From: Defluviitaleaceae bacterium
Lineage (GTDB): Bacteria > Bacillota > Clostridia > Lachnospirales > WQUN01
Length of the DNA: 43,586 bases
Direction: 5' to 3'
Assembly: GCA_009785615.1 (NCBI GenBank)
Contig: WQVX01000005.1
Span: 1 to 43,586, forward strand
The first letter of the stretch is position 1, and each line of letters opens with the position of its first letter. Below, piece after piece: positions 24,684 through 34,260 of this stretch. Made by a program: the position numbers and the translations under genes. The notes below the pieces were generated by a model. That model saw only the letters and a list, made by a program, of their open reading frames with translations, was not told where the DNA came from and made no database searches.

Positions 24684-24863
24684 GTATAGTTTTATATAAA
24701 TTAGGCGATGGAGGTGAGTCCAATGACTTGAAAACCTGCTATGCTAACATTAACGTAGTTGGGATAGCACCTAAAAATTGAATAAATACCTAAAGCCTAT
24801 AGCCTGGGACGTTGCCTATGGCGAAAAAAAGATACTTTGCTAATGTAGCAAGGTATCTTTTTT
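24684..24863 (+). promoter_or_regulatory. Conserved structured module II, copy B, with terminator
   Basis: After the first terminator come ATATAAATTAGGC and GGAGGTG (as in copy A), an AGTC/GACT hairpin, GCTAT (24738-24742) pairing with ATAGC (24764-24768), then ACCTAAAAA, TGAAT, and a GCC(T)ATAG/CTATGGC stem. It closes with a strong terminator at 24824-24863 (GATACTTTGCT/AGCAAGGTATC with A and T runs). The ribosome-like site leads only to five codons. It ends 170 bases before the giant surface-protein gene, in the same direction. Confidence 0.5.
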
Positions 24864-24932
24864 ATGATGAATTTCTTTATTTTGAATTTATTTTAAAGTA
24901 AAAATTCATTACCGCTTTTTTGTTTTAATCTT

Positions 24933-24941
24933 TGTTATAAT
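24933..24941 (+). promoter_or_regulatory. Extended -10 promoter of the giant surface-protein gene
   Basis: TGTTATAAT is an extended -10 box with no good -35 box at the usual distance. It is the best promoter candidate between the RNA terminator and the ATG at 25034, giving a leader of about 85 bases. Confidence 0.5.
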
Positions 24942-25033
24942 CTGTTCTAATGGAACACTGGGACAATCGTCTGATAGAATTTTGTCGAAATTATCTTAAT
25001 TCGTAATCTACGATAAAGAGGAGGGTATTTATA

Positions 25034-28000
25034 ATGAAGGCGATAAAATTAAGCCTTAAAGACAGGTTAACAAAGCGGGTTTTAGCAATTGTTGTTGTTG
25101 TTACTATGTTGGTGTCGCTTTTGCTGGGGTGGTTGCCTAATAGGGATGTAGTGGCGGTGGGGGCGCGGGTTTTAGGGACGCCTATTAGTACTGTTGCACA
25201 ATTTCAAGGTATGGGAGGTGTTGGTAGTAGTGGTGAATATCATCTTATTGATAACTTAACCATTAATTTAAATGAGCCTAACAATTTTCAACCTTTGCAC
25301 TTTAGCGGAATCCTTGATGGAAGAGGGCATACTATCACTGTAACAGGTAACAGAACATTATTAAGTCAATCCTTAAATGATATCTATTGGGGGGCACTAT
25401 TTACAGAAGTTACCGGAACCATTAAAAATTTAGATGTGGTATTAAATGTATCCATAGACATTAGAGACACCTTTAATACATTTTGGACGTCACCAAATTA
25501 TATGAGCCACTGGTTTACAAGAGGGGGTTGGTATTTGGGGCGGAAAGCAACTCATCATTTTCCTGATGCATTTTTAGGGGGAATTGTGGGACACCTTAAC
25601 GGTGGTGAAATCACAAACACCAGTGTGAGGGGAAGTTTTAATGTAATGCGTTCTATTGATACTTATCAGGACTATAGCACTAATCGAGAGCTTCATGCTG
25701 TAATACTTAATTCAAACTATTATGCAGGTGGCATTGCTGGGCAGATGAGTGGATCAGCACTTATTAGTACATGTTTTATTGATGGATTAAATATCATTGG
25801 TAACACTGGGACTAACTCATATAATGATTTTCGTTGTAATAGTCATTTATGTTGTGATCATATGAGTTGGCTATGGTGGTGGGATATGATAGATATTTTT
25901 GGTTGTTGTTGTTACGTAATTTGTTATGATTATGTATGCTGTTGCTATGTTGCATGTTGCTGTTTTCAACTTATAGGTCTTAATCGCACTATTTATCGCT
26001 ATCAGGTATTTGCCGCCAACATTGTTGGACAACTAACAGGCGGATATATTACCAATAATTTGATTGGTAATAACAGTCAAGTTGATATTGGCAGTGTAAG
26101 TAACCGGAATTTTATTGGGTACGCGGGAGGTATATTTGGGCATAATGCATTTAGCACATCAACTACTTATGTAAATAGAAATGTGATTCGTGATGTAACA
26201 ATAAGAGCATCAAACCATGGTGCCACAAATTGCAATTATAATGTTGATGAATTTAATGGAACCAATTATGGTTTTGTTGGTTATATTGGAGGTTTTGCTC
26301 AAGAGAACCCGATAGACTTATTGAATTTTGTTCATAATGTTACTACTATCATGACACCGTTTTGGACTAGTGGTGTTTCGCATTTTTACGGAACTATAAA
26401 TAATCCAAGCCTGGAACAATTCGATGAGAGAAACAGGATGCTACCCATGTATTCCGATCTAAATATAGACCATTGGATAGATTCCAGAGATCTGAATCTC
26501 CTGAATATTTATAACGGGCCGACTTTAAGATGGAATACGGTTATGCCGCCTGAACCTAGGTTCACAGGTTTTGATGATGATGATGATGATGTATTTATTT
26601 TTGAACTCTTTCCTCCTACAGAAGTACAGGAGCCTTGGAGGGGTGACATTGACAGATGGACAGATCCCAATGATATCCGTTTTCGTATAGTCGTAAATAG
26701 TATTGCTCAACTTGCAGCACCAATACTCGAAAAGGATGATAACCGTCCTGGGGTATTTGAAGTAGTTATCCCGGCAGATGCAGATGGAAGCCTTTCAGCA
26801 CTTGGGCTTGATGACGAGGATATAGAAATCTTTTGGTATTACGAATATCGTCTTGATGATGCACCTCCGGGTTCGCCAGATACTATCCGCTTTGATCCTC
26901 TTGAAGGAGATAATTTTATAGACTTGAGACATCATGAAGATGGTTTTGTGACTGTATTTATGCAAACGCAAATGAGGGATGCAAACGACAATATTTCTAA
27001 TAGTGTGATTAGTGAGCATAGGATAACAGTTGCCGATTCTAGCTTTAATATGCCGGGACAACTTACCCCATATACTCCAGCCGATGAAGATATTGCTGAA
27101 GTATATGCAGAATTGTCTATGGACATTTCACTAAACGCAACATCACCTTCCGCATTAATACTGAATTCTAATCATGTAGGACTTACGATAAACTCAACTT
27201 CGCTTAACCTTAACAACAATGAAGTTAACGTTGTATCAAGTTATCCCGAAGGTTATATTATAAGTTATGAAACATGGGCACGTTTTCCTAATGCTTATGC
27301 TGATGAATCTGAAATTATTTTTGATATTAGTGTAATAGAATATTATCCTGATAGCGACCCAACTGTTATTATAACTTTAAGAGAAGATCCATCAATCTCT
27401 ATTGAACAACCATTTGGAATTTTAGCTCAACCCCGTAGAGATAATGATGGTAACAATACGATTAATTTTTATTATCCAGATACAGCAAGGCGTGCAGATA
27501 CACGCTTACATTGGCGCGTAGATGATAGTACATCTCCGATAGGAGGTCAAAGTGCTATAGGAGAGTCTCTAATAATTTCAGCTACCCAACTGCCTACATG
27601 TGATGATTATCCTATTGAAATTTTAGTATGGTCACAATCTTCTAATGACAGCTTTTTACGAAGTTCCCCTGTTACTATAGAAATTTATGTAGAAGGGTAT
27701 GGCTGGGGATTAGAACGCATAGATTCTCCAGGACTGGACGGAAGAGGTTCGGAAGGCCAAATAATACTGTATTGTACCGATTTAGGACGTTTCATAAATA
27801 GAGATAACAATTCAGTTTTATTTAGATATCCTGAAGGAAATCTTATCCCTCCACAATCCAGACTATATATTTATTTTTGGCATAATTCAGACAGAGCCTT
27901 TATTGATCAGCGTACAATAGTACCCCCCGGAATATCTACACCACCAATAATTGAACCTTCTGCCGGGGGGAATGAAGGGCTTCTTAACCCTATAATTTTA

Positions 28001-31000
28001 AGACCGGGTAATTTGATAGATAATGTCTCAACTGTAATTTACTATGAACTATACTTTTTTGGTGATGCTAATCCAATCGTGGGATACACACTACCGTTGT
28101 TAAGGACGGATGCTCACACCATTGAATGGGACACCATAAAATATTATTTTAGAGGAGAAGAAATGAGGCTTACTGCCTCTGCTATTGAAACTCCAATAGG
28201 CGGTGTTCAGGTTCCTATTCCAAATGCCCGCAGTGATAATACAATAAGAGTATTCCACCACACGCAAAAAGCTCGTGATGATCCTCCACTGATTATAGAT
28301 ATTAGATCAGGATTACCAGGTTCAACAATTAATGCTGATAGAACTCACTTTTTTGCAGAAGGGGAAAGGATAGGTATTAGGCTCCCGGATGGTATTTTTG
28401 TTGATGACTCTTTACAAATAAATATTAGTACAGGTGATATGATTGTACACGCTCAAAATGACGGATCTTTTGTTATTGAAGCAGATATGATTGATAGAAA
28501 TAGTCTCACTATAGATGCGTGGTATACTCGTACTAATTTCCCAGACTCAAGACCAATTAGAAGAATAGTCAATATTAGGGCTTATCCTAGACAGCCTATC
28601 CCTTCAATCCCTACAAATGAACGTATAAGAAGAGGAGAAACATTAAGATTTTTCCTGCATCCTGATGATTTTATGAGGGCAGAGCGAGTTTATTATGTAC
28701 CATATGATACGGAATCTCCGGATTGTTTTACCGAGTATACCCAACGATTAGCCTTTGACCGAATACCTCCGGGTATGATACGAAACTTCCGCCCTGTTGT
28801 TATTGTCACTAGTGAGGCAGCAGTTGGATATCTTGAAGGTGCTATGCCAATTTTCCGCTATTATTTAAACAACATAGCAAGTGAATATAATTTTGGAAGG
28901 CCGGAAATATGGCTTTCTAATAATAACGAGTATAGACTTTTAAGAGATTATATCAGTCCAAGGGAAACGAGACCACTTACCGGTGCCGGGCAAAATATTG
29001 TTGTGGATACAGTATTAAATACCAGAAACCCCAATTTTCATCTTGCCCTAAGAGAAGAAGCTTATTTAACATACAATTTCCAAACCCAGCTTCCAACACC
29101 AGAGGGATTGCCATCTGATGAAACAGAAGATGGAATGTCAAGGAGAGAATTAGACTTTAATTACACCGTTTATTTATTTATACCGAGGGATGAATTAATT
29201 CAAATTTCAGCAAATCCTCGAATGTACTATACAGTAAATGAAGATGACCCTGAAGTAATTTGGAATCCACTCACCAGAAGATACGATGTAACTAATGGCA
29301 CATTATATAACCACGATGAAGGTATTTGGGGGTATGACAACCAAGAAGGCAGGTTAACCATAAGAGCAATTGCTGTATTAGAAGGGTACGAACCCAGCAG
29401 AGTTAGTGCCTTGCGGTACTACGTACGGCCTCAAACCAGTGTTCCTTCACCAAGTGTCCTTCCTCCAACCAGTACCGTAGTTGATGCAGATGCTGATAGA
29501 ATAACGGTAGTGGAATCAGGTACGCGCATATCGCTTTTTGCAGCTATTGCAAATGCAAGAATCAGATATGGTATTGGTAGCTATGTTACTAGTGACTACG
29601 TTCATAATCGAACCCAAATTGTGGCTAGGGGTGAGCCTGGTGATTTGTTTATGGTTACAGCCATGGCGTTTCTAAGAACCGGTAACGAAATAACCGGCGA
29701 AGAGATTCTAAGGGATAGCGAACCCGTAACTTTTGTTTTTAGGATAGCAGATCAGGTAACAGCACAACCCCCAACTTCTTGGCCTGTAACCACCAACGAA
29801 AATGTAGCAGTAGTACAACGTGGTAGTAGAGTAACACTACAAAGCCCAAATGGACTGCATGTTATTTATAGTATAGATGGACGCCCAAATCCTGAGCATG
29901 TACGATTTACAGGCCCGGAAAATAATCGACGTCTTGAGCATGTTAATAATAATGCAGTAACCAGGGCAACAAGGATATACGATAGCGCAACCGGTATAAC
30001 CATAGAAGGTGAACTTGGCGGCTTAGTTAACATAAGTGCCATGGCCTTTGCAGGCCCGGATAACCAGAGCTTCCATAATAGCGATATCGTAACTTTTACT
30101 TACAGTATAGAAACTCGACAAGCGGCCACTCCTGTAGCAACGCCTACAACCGAGGATGGGATTCCTCGTATATTACCTAACAATAGCTTGATAACTCTAC
30201 GTACACCTACAACAACAGCAAACATATATTATTCAACTATTGGCACACCCATTCCCGGACATGCAGATACTACTACTTTAGGGGCAAATAGCGGTACCAT
30301 TCAAATCTCCGGTGCTCCGGGAGAATTCGTCAATATCCGTACCATTGCTATAGGCAATAACATGCTTGATTCCGACATGGCCTTATTCACATTCCAAATT
30401 GAGGAATTGCAAGTGGTACAACCTCCTACTGCATGGCCTCGTACTACCCCGGAAGAAACCGCAATAGTACCTTTAGGCAGTTATATATTTCTGCAATCTG
30501 AGACAACAGATGCTACCATCTATTATAGTAGAACCGGCGCACCCAACCGTCGGTTAACGGATGGAGGCATTCGCGTAGAAGGCACTCCCGGTACAACTTT
30601 TAGAATACATGCACAGGCAACAGCTCCGGGTATGCGAGAAAGTGATATAGTTATTTTTACCTACCAAATTGCAGACCTAAATGTGGTGCTTCCTCCTGTA
30701 GCGTGGCCTCGCACTACCCCGGAAGAAATTGCAGTGGTGCCGCTAGGTAGTCATATAGTGTTACAATCTGATACGCCAAATGCTGTCATAAGTTATAGCA
30801 GGAGTGGTACGCCAAACCGACCTTTCCCAAGTGGGGGTATCCCGGTGGAAGGAGATCCGGGCACCACTTTTAGGATACATGCAAGAGCCACAGTTCCGGG
30901 TATGCGAGAAAGTGATGTTGTTATCTTTACCTACCAAATTGCAGACCTTAATAGAGTACTTGCTCCCACTGCTTGGCCTCAAACTACCCCGGAAGTAGAG

Positions 31001-33598
31001 GAAATTGCAGTAGTAGCTTTAGGCAGTCATATATTCCTTCAATCTGATACGCCAAATGCTACCATTTATTACAGCAACACAAGTGTGCCTGACAGACTCT
31101 TTCCAAATGATGGTATTCTTGTAGAAGGTACACCGGGCAGTACCTTTAGAATACATGCTCATGCCAGAGTTCCGGGTATGCAGGAAAGTGATATTATTAT
31201 TTTCACTTATCAAATAGAAACCATGAATGCTGTAGCTGCTCCAATCGCTACCCCGGAAACTAGTGACAGCGAGCCTACTATAATGTCAAGAGGATCTTCT
31301 ATAAGACTACGTAGCCCAACTGCAACGGCAACAATATTCTATTCATTAGAAGGAATGCCGGTAGTAGAAAACAGGGCAGACGGAAGCTTCCACCCGGCCG
31401 AAGGTACCAACCAACTGGATGTAAGCCAAATTATCACTGTGCCTGACGATTGGGAAAGTGAGTTCTTTGTAATAAATGCTATAGCTGTAGCTGATGGAAT
31501 GTACGATAGCGATATTGCTACCTTTACCTATCGCCTCCCGGCATCAGTTCATCCGGTACAAGCAAATCCCGGAAGCAGAACCGTTGTCCGCGGTACAGAA
31601 GTTTCGCTCTCCACTGCAACACAATATGCCACTATATACTTTGAAATCTCTTCCGCATACGCAGAATTAACAGACCCAATTCCGGGAGAAAGCCAAGTAT
31701 TTAATTTGCCAATCGTAATAGAATCTGACACACATATTCGTGCTATTGCCGCAAGAGAAGGGGAATTTAGCAGAATCACTACATTCTCATATACCATGGC
31801 AGATCAATTACCGGCACCAGTACCGTCTATCCCCAGTGGCTCTATTGTGCCAAGAGGTACCATGCTTAACCTTACAACTACCGAAGGAGCAAGCATCACA
31901 TATACCAAAGATGGTACAGATCCAACCAACCCGGATAACCCGTCCAGGATGCATGGATCAACCATTGCCCTTGATGCAGAAGCGGGTCAGAGTATAAGCA
32001 TCTCTGCTTTTGCTCATATGACAGGGCAGACTCCAAGTGAAATTGTTTCCTTTACGTACTCTGTACTGGATTCTAATGCGGCTATAGTAGCGCACCCTCC
32101 TTCCGGCTCTGATGTGCATGTAGGCGGCTGGATTACGCTGGTTACGCAAATCACAGGTGCTGAAATAAGGTATGCTGTGGGGGATACGGATCTTGATAAT
32201 AACGCCGGAACAATATCATCCGGCGGAAGAGTGCAAGTCGCGGGGCAACCCGGTGGAACCTTTATAATTCGTGCGCAAGCGGTATCAGGATCAATAGAGT
32301 CTATGCCAATGATGTTCTACTATAATATATCTTCACGGGCGCATCCTCCAAACCCAAGCATCTTGGACGGGGCACGTGTCACACAAGGTACCCGCTTAGC
32401 CTTTAACGTACCTAACGGAGTTGTTTATTACAGGGTTGACAATATTATAAATGGCCTACGGACAACGGGCAGCTTGCAAACTTATACAGGGCCATTTGTA
32501 CTACAAGGTGATCCCGGTACAGAAATAAGGGTAACTGCCTTTACACGAGCAGAAGGCTTAGAAGATAGCGAAGAAAGAGTTTTTTCATATCGCATGTCTA
32601 ACCAAACTGCGCCACCTGTGGCACGGCAAGTAATAAGTGATGGCACGTTTAATCGCTATGTTGATATCAGCGGTGAGATTAATAACGTAGATAGAAGGCA
32701 AGGAGTCATGATATCGCTTTCCGGTGCCACGCCAAATGCTGTAATCTACTATACTTCTAATGGAACTGTGCCCCCTGTCGGATCTCCTGAATGGATTCGT
32801 TATGAAGGCCCATTCTCAGTGCATCGGTCTGTAACAATAAATATGTTTGCAATAGCCCCGGATATGGATCCAAGCGAAAACGAACGTCAGCACATTAGAA
32901 TTAATTTCATTGGAGATGAAGATTACGACGAAGAATTTGAAATTGACGATGACATGGATTTTATTCTTGTCTATACTCATCTTGAAACTGATGTCCAGTT
33001 GCGCATTAGATTTACTGAAGAAGGGGAAGATCCAATCTTGCCTGAAAACGCACGACTGGAAGTAGTAAGACTGGAACCGAACGATGATACCTTTATCGGC
33101 GTAAGGGATAGGGTTATCCGTGCAAACTTGAGTGCTAACGGCTCTGAAGTGGTAGATGTGCAGGTAGTTGAACTTTATGAAATTCATGTTTATGTAGAAG
33201 AAAACGGACAAACACGACGAATCAACAATGGCTTTGATGAAGGTAGCATAAGAATTGGAATTCCTCTACAAGATAGTTATAGAGATGCTATTGTAAGAGT
33301 ATGGCATATTCCGAATGAAAATGTGTTGCCAAATCCATTATATACCATAAGAAGAGGCAGCAGAGGTACGATTTTCATTCAACCGCCAAGCTTTAGCCAT
33401 TTCGCCGTAGTAGTCCCTTATGTAAGCCATGTGAACCAAAACCAAGGCTTTAATTTTCAATGGCTTATGTTAATACCGCTATTAGTTACATGTATAACTG
33501 TTCCTGTTTTCATCATAAAAAAGAAAAAAAGGGATTCCTATGCACCACTAATAGAAAATGATACAGAAGAAGAAAGTGACACAGAACAGTCAGTATAA
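25034..33598 (+). CDS. Giant membrane-anchored surface protein with chitobiase/Fn3-like repeats
   Basis: A 2854-residue exported protein. Residues 1-42 are a long signal peptide. About 43-480 is a beta-helix-like region with GLUG-type pieces (GILDGRGHTITVTGN, GGIVGHLNGGEITNTSVRGS, NIVGQLTGGYITNNLIGN), interrupted by a Cys/Trp-rich insert (about 267-315). Residues about 480-1465 are unrecognised. About 1466-2625 hold some twelve Ig-like modules of 85-110 residues with the pattern GTxIxLxS...ATIYYS...G...IxAxAxxxGMxxSDIxxFTYxI, which fits the chitobiase C-terminal (CHB_HEX_C/Fn3-like) family; three consecutive modules are very similar. The end has one membrane helix (about 2808-2830) followed by KKKKR and an acidic tail, so it is anchored in the membrane and not by SLH or LPXTG. 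GAGGAGGG lies 8 bases before the ATG. It is probably adhesive or carbohydrate-binding; no catalytic motif was found. Confidence 0.85.
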   Translation: MKAIKLSLKDRLTKRVLAIVVVVTMLVSLLLGWLPNRDVVAVGARVLGTPISTVAQFQGMGGVGSSGEYHLIDNLTINLNEPNNFQPLHFSGILDGRGHTITVTGNRTLLSQSLNDIYWGALFTEVTGTIKNLDVVLNVSIDIRDTFNTFWTSPNYMSHWFTRGGWYLGRKATHHFPDAFLGGIVGHLNGGEITNTSVRGSFNVMRSIDTYQDYSTNRELHAVILNSNYYAGGIAGQMSGSALISTCFIDGLNIIGNTGTNSYNDFRCNSHLCCDHMSWLWWWDMIDIFGCCCYVICYDYVCCCYVACCCFQLIGLNRTIYRYQVFAANIVGQLTGGYITNNLIGNNSQVDIGSVSNRNFIGYAGGIFGHNAFSTSTTYVNRNVIRDVTIRASNHGATNCNYNVDEFNGTNYGFVGYIGGFAQENPIDLLNFVHNVTTIMTPFWTSGVSHFYGTINNPSLEQFDERNRMLPMYSDLNIDHWIDSRDLNLLNIYNGPTLRWNTVMPPEPRFTGFDDDDDDVFIFELFPPTEVQEPWRGDIDRWTDPNDIRFRIVVNSIAQLAAPILEKDDNRPGVFEVVIPADADGSLSALGLDDEDIEIFWYYEYRLDDAPPGSPDTIRFDPLEGDNFIDLRHHEDGFVTVFMQTQMRDANDNISNSVISEHRITVADSSFNMPGQLTPYTPADEDIAEVYAELSMDISLNATSPSALILNSNHVGLTINSTSLNLNNNEVNVVSSYPEGYIISYETWARFPNAYADESEIIFDISVIEYYPDSDPTVIITLREDPSISIEQPFGILAQPRRDNDGNNTINFYYPDTARRADTRLHWRVDDSTSPIGGQSAIGESLIISATQLPTCDDYPIEILVWSQSSNDSFLRSSPVTIEIYVEGYGWGLERIDSPGLDGRGSEGQIILYCTDLGRFINRDNNSVLFRYPEGNLIPPQSRLYIYFWHNSDRAFIDQRTIVPPGISTPPIIEPSAGGNEGLLNPIILRPGNLIDNVSTVIYYELYFFGDANPIVGYTLPLLRTDAHTIEWDTIKYYFRGEEMRLTASAIETPIGGVQVPIPNARSDNTIRVFHHTQKARDDPPLIIDIRSGLPGSTINADRTHFFAEGERIGIRLPDGIFVDDSLQINISTGDMIVHAQNDGSFVIEADMIDRNSLTIDAWYTRTNFPDSRPIRRIVNIRAYPRQPIPSIPTNERIRRGETLRFFLHPDDFMRAERVYYVPYDTESPDCFTEYTQRLAFDRIPPGMIRNFRPVVIVTSEAAVGYLEGAMPIFRYYLNNIASEYNFGRPEIWLSNNNEYRLLRDYISPRETRPLTGAGQNIVVDTVLNTRNPNFHLALREEAYLTYNFQTQLPTPEGLPSDETEDGMSRRELDFNYTVYLFIPRDELIQISANPRMYYTVNEDDPEVIWNPLTRRYDVTNGTLYNHDEGIWGYDNQEGRLTIRAIAVLEGYEPSRVSALRYYVRPQTSVPSPSVLPPTSTVVDADADRITVVESGTRISLFAAIANARIRYGIGSYVTSDYVHNRTQIVARGEPGDLFMVTAMAFLRTGNEITGEEILRDSEPVTFVFRIADQVTAQPPTSWPVTTNENVAVVQRGSRVTLQSPNGLHVIYSIDGRPNPEHVRFTGPENNRRLEHVNNNAVTRATRIYDSATGITIEGELGGLVNISAMAFAGPDNQSFHNSDIVTFTYSIETRQAATPVATPTTEDGIPRILPNNSLITLRTPTTTANIYYSTIGTPIPGHADTTTLGANSGTIQISGAPGEFVNIRTIAIGNNMLDSDMALFTFQIEELQVVQPPTAWPRTTPEETAIVPLGSYIFLQSETTDATIYYSRTGAPNRRLTDGGIRVEGTPGTTFRIHAQATAPGMRESDIVIFTYQIADLNVVLPPVAWPRTTPEEIAVVPLGSHIVLQSDTPNAVISYSRSGTPNRPFPSGGIPVEGDPGTTFRIHARATVPGMRESDVVIFTYQIADLNRVLAPTAWPQTTPEVEEIAVVALGSHIFLQSDTPNATIYYSNTSVPDRLFPNDGILVEGTPGSTFRIHAHARVPGMQESDIIIFTYQIETMNAVAAPIATPETSDSEPTIMSRGSSIRLRSPTATATIFYSLEGMPVVENRADGSFHPAEGTNQLDVSQIITVPDDWESEFFVINAIAVADGMYDSDIATFTYRLPASVHPVQANPGSRTVVRGTEVSLSTATQYATIYFEISSAYAELTDPIPGESQVFNLPIVIESDTHIRAIAAREGEFSRITTFSYTMADQLPAPVPSIPSGSIVPRGTMLNLTTTEGASITYTKDGTDPTNPDNPSRMHGSTIALDAEAGQSISISAFAHMTGQTPSEIVSFTYSVLDSNAAIVAHPPSGSDVHVGGWITLVTQITGAEIRYAVGDTDLDNNAGTISSGGRVQVAGQPGGTFIIRAQAVSGSIESMPMMFYYNISSRAHPPNPSILDGARVTQGTRLAFNVPNGVVYYRVDNIINGLRTTGSLQTYTGPFVLQGDPGTEIRVTAFTRAEGLEDSEERVFSYRMSNQTAPPVARQVISDGTFNRYVDISGEINNVDRRQGVMISLSGATPNAVIYYTSNGTVPPVGSPEWIRYEGPFSVHRSVTINMFAIAPDMDPSENERQHIRINFIGDEDYDEEFEIDDDMDFILVYTHLETDVQLRIRFTEEGEDPILPENARLEVVRLEPNDDTFIGVRDRVIRANLSANGSEVVDVQVVELYEIHVYVEENGQTRRINNGFDEGSIRIGIPLQDSYRDAIVRVWHIPNENVLPNPLYTIRRGSRGTIFIQPPSFSHFAVVVPYVSHVNQNQGFNFQWLMLIPLLVTCITVPVFIIKKKKRDSYAPLIENDTEEESDTEQSV
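25834..25977 (+). other. Cys/Trp-rich low-complexity insert in the giant protein
   Basis: This stretch is rich in tgt/tgc codons and encodes about 13 Cys in fewer than 50 residues (CC, WLWWW, three CCC runs), in contrast to the almost Cys-free rest of the protein. It interrupts the GLUG-like region between two otherwise regular repeats. Confidence 0.75.
30413..31228 (+). repeat. Three near-identical 90-residue modules
   Basis: Units of 270, 270 and 276 bp begin at about 30413, 30683 and 30953 with PPTAWPRTTPEE or a close variant and end with IFTYQIADLN or IFTYQIETMN. High similarity at DNA level (for example the accccggaag segments) points to recent tandem duplication. Confidence 0.8.
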
Positions 33599-33627
33599 TC
33601 ATGCATAAAAAGTGACAACACAAAGAC

Positions 33628-33678
33628 AAAATGACAACAAGACGGCTGATAATAGCCGCTTAGTTGTCATTTTCGTTT
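33628..33678 (+). terminator. Terminator after the giant surface-protein gene
   Basis: AAAATGACAAC (33628-33638) pairs with GTTGTCATTTT (33663-33673), with an inner CGGCT/AGCCG, then a T-rich tail. Confidence 0.8.
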
Positions 33679-33817
33679 TTATCGGCTTCTGAATATTCAG
33701 ACTTTGTTTCCAAAAAAAGGGCTAAATTTGTATTTCAGTATCGCTATATTGCATCTTGGTATTAACCCCATTACGAATTTGGCAATACTACCGATACAAT
33801 ACTGTGGAGGTGATTCC

Positions 33818-34258
33818 TTGATAATAAAGCTCGAACAGGATTCAGCAGTAAAGAAGGGCGAACTTATCATTAAATATTCAGAGATGGACAAAGAAACAAT
33901 TCGTGCTATTGCTCACCTTGAGTTAATAAATACAAAGATTAAATGTAGTAACGATACCGGCGAAGTTTTCGTTAGGGTTTCTGACATCTTCTACTTTGAA
34001 AGTGTGGATAAATCAACCTTTATTTACTGTGAAAAAGAGGTGTATGAAACAGAGTTGAGGTTATATAAAATTGTGGAGGATTTTGCATTGGCAGGTTTTG
34101 TACAAATAAGTAAATCTTGCGTGTTAAATATAAAAACGCTGGATTCAATTTCCCCCTTATATAACAGCCGTATGGAAGCAACATTAACAAATGGCGAAAA
34201 AGTTCGCATTACCCGCAACTATCTAAAAGGCATTAAAGAAGCATTGGAGGGCATCTGA
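33818..34258 (+). CDS. LytTR-domain transcription regulator
   Basis: A 146-residue protein whose C-terminal 100 residues are a LytTR DNA-binding domain: VRVSDIFYFESVDKSTFIYC, YKIVEDFALAGFVQISKSCV, and GEKVRITRNYLKGIKEAL are the standard landmarks (the family normally has H or K and R in these places). There is no receiver domain, as in LytTR regulators controlled by a membrane partner. I chose the TTG at 33818 because GGAGGTGATTCC immediately precedes it; upstream in-frame codons lack a ribosome site. It is followed by a DUF3021 gene 2 bases after its stop. It probably regulates this locus, including its own operon, by binding direct repeats. Confidence 0.88.
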   Translation: MIIKLEQDSAVKKGELIIKYSEMDKETIRAIAHLELINTKIKCSNDTGEVFVRVSDIFYFESVDKSTFIYCEKEVYETELRLYKIVEDFALAGFVQISKSCVLNIKTLDSISPLYNSRMEATLTNGEKVRITRNYLKGIKEALEGI

Positions 34259-34260
34259 AA

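Noticed and set aside
24704-24713. GGCGATGGAG resembling the start of a fluoride riboswitch
   Set aside because: The rest of the fluoride core (paired GCC and the following loop) is absent, and copy A differs at this place.
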